In this document: piece after piece, positions 55,480 to 64,000 of the stretch
How positions within the stretch are numbered: position 1 is the stretch's first letter
How the letters are laid out: each line of letters begins with the position of its first letter
Origin: Megalonaias nervosa
Taxonomy: Eukaryota; Mollusca; Bivalvia; Unionida; Unionidae
Length of the DNA stretch: 64,000 bases
Assembly: GCA_016617855.1 (NCBI GenBank)
Contig: JAECUM010096232.1
Location: 62,001 to 126,000, forward strand
Direction of reading: 5' to 3'
Notes under the pieces: generated by a model
What the model saw: only the letters and a program-made list of their open reading frames with translations
Database searches by the model: none
Told to the model about the DNA's origin: nothing
Program-made: the position numbers and the translations under genes

Positions 55480-56650
55480 TGCACCCTGTAAACATACTGT
55501 TATACCTGGAATCATGTAACTTGGCAAGGGAGTGTATCTTGATGAGTACTACACCATCATCACAAAAGCCAGTCACTGTGACTTCTGTTTCATGCTTTAC
55601 TGATTTTAGTTCAGTTCTTGTAAGTTTATTCTCAAGCACTATTTTTGCTAGAATCATCAAACTAGATGATTGCTTGCATCTCTATTGGTAATAAATCCTT
55701 ACATAAAAGAAGGTCACTGTGACCTACATTTCATATTTTACTATGTTGGGTTCAGTTTTTGTGTCTAGCTGATGACCACATAGCTCTTTTGCATACAATA
55801 TACATACTATTATACATTGAATAATGAAATTTGGTGAGTGGATGCATCATGATAAATACTACATCCTCATCACAAAAAGTTGACTCTCACCCATATTTCA
55901 TGTGCTACTGACTTTGATTACATTTTATGTTTTAACTGTTCATGCTAGAATAATCGAACATGATAATTGTGTACATCTCTGTTAGTAGCATACCCATACA
56001 ATAAAGGTATCAGTTCATATTTTACTGGCTTAAGTGATGTTTTAGCATTTATTTTACACCACATAGTTTTTTTGCATGATGTGTACAAACTTTCTAGAAT
56101 CTGGATGTATCTTGATGGTGCTCATTCAGAAGTGGTCATTATGGGTTTAGTTTTGTATTTGATATTTATTTCTCAGATAGTATTCATGCTAGAATCATCA
56201 AACTGTTGATGATATGCATCTCTTTTAGTAGCATGTCGTTTCAATAAAAGAATTTAATTGTGACCAGAATTTTATTTTTTACTAGCTTGGGTTAAGATTT
56301 TTGCATTAAGCTCATGACCACACGAGTCTTTGACCTGCTACATGCAGCTGTCTTACCTGGAATTGAGACACTTGGTGAAGGGATGGATCTTAAAAGTATT
56401 GTATTCTTCTTGTAAAAAGAGGTGACTGTGATCTATATTTCATGCTTCATTAACTTTGTTGAAATTTTGTGTTTAAAGTTCATTTATTGGGCACTGCTCC
56501 TATCATGAAACTTTATAATGATATAGATCTCTATTAGTATTATCCTTGTAACCAAAGGACATCATGACCTACATTTTATACTTTACTGGCAAGGTTAAGT
56601 ATATGTTCAGGTCATAACCACATCGATTGTTCTATGTTATATGCATTCTA
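55480..56650. repeat. Array of degenerate 240-280 bp dispersed repeats
   Basis: At least four diverged copies of a unit with CTTGGTGA(G/A)GG...ATCTTGATGAGTACTACACCATCATCAC, GTGACC, CATGCTTTACTGACTTTG and TCATGACCACA. Other copies lie at 36301-36910 and 43600-44045. Confidence 0.75.
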
Positions 56651-56929
56651 GCCTGCATGGAAGGCCCTTCCTGACAGTGCGTTTGGAAATAGGAATAAAT
56701 AAGTGCATTTGATTTTCATCCTACTATATTAATGTCTATACATTGTATATTATGATCAGTGGATTAACTGTGTATTGTTTTAATTTAATAAGTATGTGAA
56801 TTAGATGAGTGGACGGTGCATTTTATGTGAAGCCTCAGTTGTGGTGGCTCATAAAGGTTAATTAATAATGCATGAATATTGTTTCTAATAGTGGTTATTA
56901 TTGGCTGTCACTCCAAGGCTAGTGTATAT

Positions 56930-57120
56930 ATTAGCTCTTAAGACGAGACCAACCACAAACTGTACAGACCCAGAAGTGCTATCGCATAATGTTTCAGCAG
57001 ATCTGGGTCTGTGCAGTTTGTTTGGAGTCATCAGTACAACAAACAACATATAACTGATAAGCATTTGCTTTATGCTATGGCAGATCTGGATCTTTGTTGT
57101 TTGCAGTTTGACTTCATTTA
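56930..57120. repeat. Foldback repeat copy (GACCCAGATCTG family)
   Basis: AAACTGTACAGACCCAGA and AGATCTGGGTCTGTGCAGTTTG face each other around CGCATAATG, as at 42780-43200. Confidence 0.7.
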
Positions 57121-57394
57121 TAAGCAACTTATGTATACTACCCAAAGCTTTTGTCTTCTGTTCATGTGTGGACAGTGGTAATAGCTTCTGATTCTGATTT
57201 TAAGAACCAAATTTTTATTTAAAAAGAAAAGAACAATTAATATTTACTTTTATCAACTTATTAAAGTTGCTCTATTTTGATATCATGTTGAAGAGTGCTC
57301 TTTTTCTATTATTTTATGTCATTTTTACCATGGCACAGGTGCCAACAGTTAACTTTAGTATGAATTTATTTTCTGCTTGATGATTAATGTTTAC

Positions 57395-57870
57395 AGACTG
57401 GACCATTTGCTTTAGTGCCATGTTTGCTTGACTTGTGTGTAATAATGATCAGTCTGTCCAGACTGGACCATTTAGTCTAGTGGTATATGTGCTTCATTTG
57501 TGTGTAATATTGATCACTGTATGGGACCATTTAGTATTGTGGTATGTTTGGTTGACTTGCTTATAATACTGATTACTCTATCCAGACTGGACCATTTAGT
57601 CAAGTGGTATGTGTGATTGATTTGTTTGTAATATTGATCACTATCCAGACTGGACCATCTAGTCAAGTGGTATGTTTGCTTGACTTGTTTGTAATATTGA
57701 TCACTTTATCCAGACTGGACCATTTATTCAAGTGGTATGTTTGCTTGACTTGTTTGTCATATTGATCACTTTATCCAGACTGGACCATTTAGTCAAGTGG
57801 TATGTTTGATTGACTTGTTTGTAATATTGATCACTTTATCCAGACTGGACCATTTAGTCAAATGTGATTG
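57395..57870 (+). repeat. About 60-bp minisatellite, eight copies
   Basis: Unit like CCAGACTGGACCATTTAGTCAAGTGG...TTGTTTGTAATATTGATCACTTTAT. It ends about 40 bp before the acceptor of exon j. Confidence 0.92.
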
Positions 57871-57910
57871 TTTCACATCTCATGCATATTTCAATCCCTA
57901 TTTTTTTCAG

Positions 57911-58251
57911 CTTCTGTTTCTAAGAAGGAGACTGCAACATACAATGAGACGGACATGGATACTCTTCAGACCAAGGACCTGGCCCAAGTGACTGCCCTGT
58001 TGGCCACCTACCATTTGTCTCCCACCCAGCTGTCTCCACCCTCTAGTCAGAATGTACCCACTTTCCCAGTGCACACCATCCCAAACCAGACAACTCCATC
58101 AAGCCATCTGGTCTTCATTAGTCCTGACCAGTCTGAAAATGGCCAAGTTCTTTCACAAGCAACTTCAGTTCAATCTAGGGGTCGGCAGAACACCTTTCAT
58201 GCATTTCCAGTACAAATTTTGAGCAGTGAACCATCCCAGGCTTCCACACAA
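57911..58251 (+). CDS. Coiled-coil gene, exon j
   Basis: 341 bp, starts phase 1, ends phase 0. Acceptor TTTTTTTCAG, donor GTTAGT. Mostly Ser, Thr, Pro and Gln, so probably disordered linker. Confidence 0.85.
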
Positions 58252-58722
58252 GTTAGTCAATTATTGCAGTTGTAGCTATTTCGTACTTTTTATTTTCCAT
58301 TTTTAGTTTGACTGTTGTCACTATATTTCATAAAAATAATGGTGAAATTGTCAGAATTGATAAGTTACGGTATGATTTATGAAGTTCTATGTCTATTTTT
58401 ATATATTTTTGAGAGACATTTTAATTTATTATTAAAAAGAATATAAATGACCAGTAAAACTACTGGTCTACAAAAGAAAAATGTCTAGCCCAGTTGGATA
58501 GGGACAGCGAAAATTTGAACATTATGGCAACTTTGTTAAATGATAATTGTGCATTTGACAGTTATAAGTATATCAAAGATTACTTAATTATTAGCTTGAA
58601 AAATGAGTTAGGTAATTTATGTGTACAGTACATGTACAAATAATTCCTCAGGACAGACTGATCATTATTACACACAAGAGGCCTTGGTACAAGGCAGTCC
58701 TTTCTTTATAAGGCTAGTGTTG

Positions 58723-58724
<2 letters not shown>

Positions 58725-58756
<32 letters not shown>
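58725..58756 (+). repeat. (AT)n microsatellite
   Basis: About 11 AT units, followed by CATACACATACA. Confidence 0.9.
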
Positions 58757-58761
<5 letters not shown>

Positions 58762-58825
58762 CACATACATACACATGATTAAAAAGAAAGCTAGAATGGT
58801 AACAAAACTGTAATGGATATTGTAG

Positions 58826-58916
58826 GGTCAAGATCAGGAGCAGGAAACAGATGCAGCAGATGGTGGTGCACCATGGGATATCAGTGAAGCAGATGACAAT
58901 ACAAAGAGGTTCTTTG
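58826..58916 (+). CDS. Coiled-coil gene, exon k (last seen)
   Basis: 91 bp, starts phase 0, ends phase 1. Acceptor ATATTGTAG, donor GTATGT. Acidic, with PWDISEADDNTKRFFG, which looks like a conserved short motif. Further exons should follow beyond those recognised. Confidence 0.8.
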
Positions 58917-59476
58917 GTATGTTTCCTTGCACAAAATTATAGTTTTTTGTTAGCATCTAGTTATAAGAACCTTTTAAATCTTAATATATGTGTCTTTGAA
59001 ACAGTCTACCATTATGTATTTAATAAAACTACAGCTGCTTAGCAACACTGGAGTAAAGTCAGTATGTTTGTCATAGAGGCTGAGGTGCCTGTTTAAGAGG
59101 ATCTTCATGGGCCTCTGTATTCATTGTTGTCATTCTTTTAAAACTGTAATTTCTGTAATTTTCTGTAATAAGCACATCCAAGTATCAGTGGCATGTCTTT
59201 TGCTACCATCGAATATAATCTTGGACAAATGTGGTCTGCCTTTTGAAGGTTTCTGTAGATTATATGATTTGTTTGATGACTATTAGATTAAGTGCTGCAG
59301 CATTAGCTCTGCAATAGGCAGTTTTAGGAATGACTTTCCTTAACAAGATGCCATTGACCTTGGGGACTTTTCTTGGGCACTAACATTAATTTGATGCAAC
59401 ACTGCTCACATTGCTGCAGGGCAATCACACATGCTACTTTCCTTTAGGTTCTTGGTTTGGATTAAGGAGGTTAATA

Positions 59477-61109
59477 CAATAAAAACTGTCTTGAGCGACC
59501 TCTGCTATGTGTGACCACCTGTCATGTATGACCACAATCATAATGCACGGATCGATTTTATTATATAAACGCTCTTCTATGAGCGACCACCTGCTGAACA
59601 CGACCAGCGACCGCGATATCTTGGCAAAATGTGCATTTCGACACTGCTATGAACGACTGCATCGCAAAAAACGAGGGTAAACTCCATCAACCTTTATTTA
59701 ATCCCTGTAAGAACGGGCGCTGATACCGTTCCAAATATAAAAAAATTTTTTAAAAAAATAGGCTTGCTACCAATCTGATTTTTGCTAGGCTTGTAGTGTT
59801 TTATAGTTTCTGTCGTAAACCAGACTAAAGTATATGGAGATTATTTCCTAGTCTGGTTCCCTGCTTTGTGTGCTCCTTGTGTTGTTCTCCGTTGTTCGTA
59901 TAGGGGTGAGGAAATCAGAAAGCATACAAAGCAGGGAACCAGACTAATTATTCCCGTAATTAACCTGCTTCCCAGTCTTTGTAGGACCTGGCATCCCTAT
60001 GACGACTGTATCGCGAGAACTGACAGACACCAGTGACCTTTATGTAATCAAATATTACAATGACCGCTTGATTAGTATCGATTGTTCTGATCAAAAACAA
60101 ATATCAAAAGAATATTTAAAAAAGGATTGTTGCTACCGGTGATAGATGCTACAGTCCGTAAACCAGGCTAATGTACATGTCATGAAATGCCGCTGAAGTG
60201 TCAAAGTTGACGTAGTGGTCGCGTATTTTGTTTGTCTCGATTTTATCGGTATAAGGTCATTGTCTATTAAACCAGCAAGAGAGAATCATTTGCGGGGTTC
60301 GATTGATAGTACTCAAGACTTATGATGTTTGTTCCCCCCTACCCACCCATGCTAAGTGATGACATCCCAATCACAAAGCTGTCGTCTATTCAAGTTGGTG
60401 CGACCGGGTTACACACTTTGCTTATAGAGTTAATCCCTGTATGTTATCTTTGAATGAAGCCGTTGACTTTTGTCACTGAGTAAATGGTCCTGTTTGTGGA
60501 TGAGATAATTGTTTCGTTTTATTTCATTAATTGTTAGATATGCAATGCACATGTATCGAGTTTTCATATTTTCCCACAGCCACCGTCTTTACATTCAATG
60601 TTACAACTGAGCACTAATAATTTTAACACTTAGAATTTTAATAACAATGGACAAACCTCCAGCTAAAAAGAGACAAATTTTAATGCTGGAGAAAATAATT
60701 ATTGTAACTGAAAGAAGTGAAAAAGTGCAGACCACTCGCAAAAAAGCGGTTTAAACATTGGTAAAACAAATTTAGGTTGTTATAAAGGAAAACGAGTAAT
60801 TCAGAAACAATTTCATATGCTAAAATATGTGATCTTCAAGTGTAAATGTGATTTCATGTTTAATGATAGAAGTATATCTTTATTACAATATAATTTTGTA
60901 TTTAGATGAATGTATACATTATTTTAGCAACAACTATTAATAAAGAATAGAATATATGTACAGTGATTGTGGTTATTTTTCTTGAAATTGTTCTGAAACT
61001 GGACCTAGGAAACTGGTATTTTTGTACAAACCTGCTATGAAAGACCACCTGTCTTGAGAGACCGCTTTTTGTTGGCAGAAGGGGCGGTCTCTCATAACAG
61101 GTTTTACTG
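59477..61109 (+). mobile_element. pogo/Tigger-like element, mostly decayed
   Basis: Flanked by TA at both ends (59475-59476 and 61110-61111). Left end CAATAAAAACTGTCTTGAGCGACC. The right end reverse-complements to CAGTAAAACCTGTTATGAGAGACC. Inside, ATG at 60649 opens 34 codons (MDKPPAKKRQILMLEKI...) and stops at a TAA near 60751. This matches the N-terminal CENP-B-type helix-turn-helix of pogo transposases (basic KKR, then L-E-K-x-x-x-x-x-E-R-S-E-K). No DDE domain is readable, so it is nonautonomous. Confidence 0.82.
59849..59946. mobile_element. 98-bp palindromic MITE nested in the pogo element
   Basis: TAGTCTGGTTCCCTGCTTTG at the left and its perfect reverse complement at the right, with a 40-50 bp loop. 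Flanks TTATTTCC and ATTATTCC are nearly identical, possibly a worn 8-bp duplication. Confidence 0.75.
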
Positions 61110-61111
61110 TA

Positions 61112-62154
61112 TCGGTGGATATATTTGCTGCAAATACTTCTTATCCATAAGGACTGCTGAGCTATTGGTATGGTTCAGTGTCTCCATCAGTTAGTAATTG
61201 CAATCCATATTTCTGATTTGATTTGAGTCAGACTTAGAATGTAGGTTTATATCATCAAAATCTTGGACAATTTTAATAATGAGCGAGATCCATGCATACT
61301 ATTTAGATTATTTTGCATCTGATATGCTAAGCATGTTACCACGCTGGAACCCATATTTCTGATCTGAATTTGATCAGATTTTGAAATATGGGCTTCCATT
61401 CATCAGAATCTTGAATGGGTTCAAAAAAGTAAGTGACATCCATGTGTATTAATTAGGTGCTGTTACTTCTCAGTGGCAGACTGTGTTGTGAAGTGAATTC
61501 TCCCCTTGTAAAACATTTAAAATCTGAAGAAAAAAGTTTATATCAAAATAGGCAATACATTAATTTCAATTAAACTATTTAAATTAGCAAATTAATAACA
61601 TTAGGGATTAATTTTAATGATATGTAGCTTCTGAAAAAGAAGAAAACATGTACAATAAAAATATAAAAGTTAAGAAAGATAAAGATCTTAAGTAAACTAA
61701 TATTATGTATATAATGATGGGAATGAATTTGGTGTGTTGAACTTAAAAACCAGAGAGGTACTGTTTGTAGGTTTCTGATGCATTGCCCAACAAAACTCAA
61801 AAGCCACTAAGACCTTAAAATGGTATTACTGTATCAAAATGCCTAAAATATTTGTTGTCTTTATGTTATCACATGTATATTCATTATTTTATGGCATGTC
61901 ATTTGTATTAGCACATTATTTTACATTCATATTTAGTATTATTGGTCTCTAATAAAAAAAAGCAAACCAATTTCTCCTGAATCACTTCCAGATTTAATTA
62001 CAATTATTAACCAAACCTTCAATTTTTTTGTAGCACTGACTATAGAAGTATTCTGACCATAAAACAGAATTTTAAAAAAAATAAGAAACAAAAAAAATTC
62101 TGGATTTTCTGTAGTTTATGGCATGTTTGCATTTCATCTTGTTTATTGGTAACA
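61112..62154. other. Noncoding, nothing recognised
   Basis: AT-rich. Two related lines (TCTGATTTGATTTGAGTCAGAC near 61211 and TCTGATCTGAATTTGATCAGAT near 61349) suggest an old duplication. No exon-like segment was recognised. Confidence 0.4.
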
Positions 62155-62282
62155 AATATATGAGATTCAGCTCATTTCCTCTAATAATTTTCAGTGTGTA
62201 CTGGACGTAAACTAAACAGCATATTTTGATAATGGCAACCTTAGCATATTGTTTGCTAATCATGGTTGGTTCAGAGATGCAG
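62155..62282 (+). repeat. Direct repeat copy A (about 125 bp)
   Basis: From TATATGAGATTCAGCTCATT to GGTTGGTTCAGAGATGC. Repeated with few changes at 62828-62952. Confidence 0.95.
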
Positions 62283-62800
62283 CATGTTAAATAAGACAAA
62301 AGCCAATTATTGAGTAATTATATACAGAATGTATATTATCTAGCCATTATGAAACATCACCTTGTTGAGTAATATTGACAAAGTCTTTTCTCAAAGGAAT
62401 AAAATTGGGTCATGCAGTTGTGGTTCACTTTTGGTACATGGATAAGAGAGTTTTTAAAAATCTTATTGTGACCAACCAATTCTTTTGTTTTTGGCATGAA
62501 ACTGGAAGCACTCATATGCTCCAAAACTTGTAATTACACTCCATAGTTTTAGTACCTGTATAAATTTGCTTTCACAACTGATTATTAGCATATGTACATT
62601 ATATGTTGGGACACCATAATTAATTTTTAAAGTAAGTTTTTGTGCACTGTATGTTCTGGGACACATTGGGATTTTTTTTAGTCATAAGTTGTGGGACACT
62701 TTAAATCATTCAAAAACTACATGTCAGAAATGTACTCCAACTGAAATTTTATTTAAAAAAATATAAAACTCTGTACCTGAGGTAAAATTCTTTAATCCAC

Positions 62801-62830
62801 TGCTTCATCATCATCATCATCATCATCATA
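62801..62830 (+). repeat. (CAT)n microsatellite
   Basis: Nine or so CAT units directly before repeat copy B. Confidence 0.9.
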
Positions 62831-62952
62831 TGAAATTCAGCTCATTTCCTCTAATAATTTTCAGTGTGTACTGGACGTAAACTAAACAGCATGTTTCGAT
62901 AATGGCAACCTTAGCATATTGTTTGCTAATCATGGTTGGTTCAGAGATGCGG
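62828..62952 (+). repeat. Direct repeat copy B (about 125 bp)
   Basis: Same sequence as 62155-62282 with only a few substitutions. It leads into the transposase remnant. Confidence 0.95.
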
Positions 62953-63350
62953 CACCACTGCTTTCATCATCATCATACAACCCTTCTCCTGCACACGTAT
63001 GATCCATTCTTTTGGTGCATGAATATATATTTTAGCTTTCTCATGCTGTGAAAAATTATCGTTGGAGGCAACACATCTGAAGCGGAAACTGCAAGGACTA
63101 AAGTCAGATTTTTTAAAATTTGCACTAGTCATGCTAATTCTCACACTTTTAACCCCGATTTTATTGTCAGTCCATCCAGGATTGAGATCTAAGTACACTA
63201 GAATTTCATCCATGTTAATGATCATATTGTTGGTGAAATCATCTTCCTCTCTTCTGTCCTTCATCAAATGTTTTTATTTTCTCCAAATCTTCTGGGCATT
63301 GTTAGGTCATCGATGTCTGTGCACGAAGCACTGTGTTGTGTCACTTTAAA
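62941..63350 (-). pseudogene. pogo/Tigger-type transposase remnant (DDE domain)
   Basis: On the minus strand, 63267 to 62941 is open. It reads M-I-I-N-M-D-E near its start, then G-V-K-S-V-R-I, later IYIHAPKEWIIRVQEKG. N-M-D-E-x-x-V carries the first catalytic Asp of pogo-type (DDE_1) transposases, and G-x-K-S-V follows it in that family. The end matches the segment before the second Asp. A frame change near 63240 leads to an upstream piece with P-E-D-L-E-K-I. Short, frameshifted and missing the last acidic residue, so inactive. Confidence 0.7.
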
Positions 63351-63474
63351 AATTGTTCCATTATTTCAATTTATTTTCGAAATTCCAATGAATACCAGTG
63401 AAAAGGAACCAAACTTAGCTTTCATATATCATCTGACTTCGTATCTTCCAAAAAAAAAAAAAAATCGGCACACT

Positions 63475-63640
63475 TAAAAGAATCCAAAGCTGACTTCCAA
63501 GGTCAGCTTGCTTTGTAATAAACTAACCGTTTTATTGATATCCTTTAAAAAAAATGGGCTTAAAAGTATCCAAAGTTGGCTTTCGAGCTTGGCTTGCTTT
63601 ATGATAAAAATAACCTTTGTCTTTGATGTTCTGTCGGTAA
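63475..63640 (+). repeat. Two-copy direct repeat of about 75 bp
   Basis: CTTAAAAGAATCCAAAGCTGACTTCCAAGGTCAGCTTGCTTTGTAATAAA at 63474 and a diverged copy at 63559. Each contains an inverted AAGCTGACTTCCAAGGTCAGCTT-like core. Confidence 0.8.
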
Positions 63641-64000
63641 GTTCAATGTGTTTGCTGCTCACTGCCAGTTGTGTTTATTCACCACCAGGGCTTCTGTTTG
63701 CTTGGCATCTGTAGTTATAATTAATACAAATGGGCATTATCATCTGCAGGTAAATAGTATACACAGCAATAACTTGCTTTTATAATACTTTTTGTAACCC
63801 ATGCTAGCAAAATGACTGTCATTTGCACTCAAGTGAATGTATTTTCAAATAATGATTTTTATTTGCGAGATACTGTCATATAGTTGACCTGGATATAATT
63901 CAGTCTTGGTTATTTTGCATCTAACACCTTGTCATGCGTGAATGGCAGTTCTCTTCAAGAAATCAGTTGATTATTTCTCTCTCATTTTTCAATTTTGTTG
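63641..64000. other. Noncoding, nothing recognised
   Basis: AT-rich end of the window with chance ORFs only. Confidence 0.4.

Larger units (their letters stand above)
43288..58916 (+). other. Locus of a PLEKHA4-7-like coiled-coil protein (partial)
   Basis: Eleven exons with matching phases give 1456 coding bases, about 485 residues, with no stop. The protein is a long charged helix, then a helix of the form R-L-x-E-x-D-x-x-I-Q...L-K-E-E-R-x-x-L-E...A-E-N-N-R-V-E-x-E-V-x-x-L, then SKSAPSL, a second helix, a disordered Ser/Thr/Pro region and an acidic motif. The central helix lines up by eye with the coiled coil of PLEKHA5, 6 and 7, adaptor proteins at cell junctions. No PH or WW domain was found in the window, so the family call is tentative. 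It could be another junctional or centrosomal coiled-coil protein. Confidence 0.5.

Noticed and set aside
49441..57870. Regular repeats that could suggest CRISPR arrays
   Set aside because: Repeats are contiguous, without unique spacers, in eukaryotic introns. They are minisatellites.

Overview
This is animal nuclear DNA: AT-rich, gene-poor, with GT-AG introns, many microsatellites and minisatellites, tRNA-derived SINEs, an LTR retrotransposon, a Polinton/Maverick-type virus-like element, hAT-type and pogo-type DNA transposons, and one assembly gap of 20 N. The repeat style (SINE tails, AATTATCTCCCTT foldbacks, long degenerate intronic repeats) suggests a lophotrochozoan, probably a mollusc. 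That placement is an inference. All identifications come from reading motifs; no database was searched.

Layout. 1-3199 is host DNA with one SINE and a doubtful small ORF. 3200-11505 is a complete Ty3/gypsy-class retrotransposon on the minus strand with two 1.73-kb LTRs. Its pol order is protease, integrase, reverse transcriptase, RNase H, the Gmr1-type order. It is inactivated by a frameshift just before the RT catalytic motif and by an Asp-to-Asn change in the integrase triad. 11506-about 22100 is a decayed Polinton/Maverick-like (adintovirus-like) element. It holds a protein-primed-type DNA polymerase B, a BIR-domain protein, a two-zinc-knuckle protein, a divergent pair of small genes with histone-type 3' stem-loops, a retroviral-type integrase, a PLA2-fold protein and a packaging ATPase. 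Most of these carry stops or frameshifts, and the ATPase is split by a 291-bp transposon with an exact 8-bp target duplication.

22100-43200 is mostly noncoding. It has a long foldback around an (AT)n tract, a first coding exon that looks like NudE (NDE1/NDEL1), SINEs, MITEs and the gap at 41097-41116, flanked by identical pieces of a BED-zinc-finger hAT element. From 43288 to 58916, eleven phase-compatible plus-strand exons encode about 485 residues of a coiled-coil protein whose layout resembles the PLEKHA4-7 (PEPP) family. Its introns are rich in minisatellites, one of which has copied a splice donor. 59477-61109 is a pogo/Tigger-like element with a transposase N-terminus remnant. About 62900-63350 holds a remnant of a second pogo-type transposase. 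The remainder is unassigned AT-rich DNA.

The main candidates for something undescribed are in the Polinton-like block. They are a BIR protein beside the polymerase, four compact TATA promoters in two divergent pairs, and histone-type mRNA 3' ends on a divergent pair, one member of which is a short basic protein with a possible H4-like stretch.
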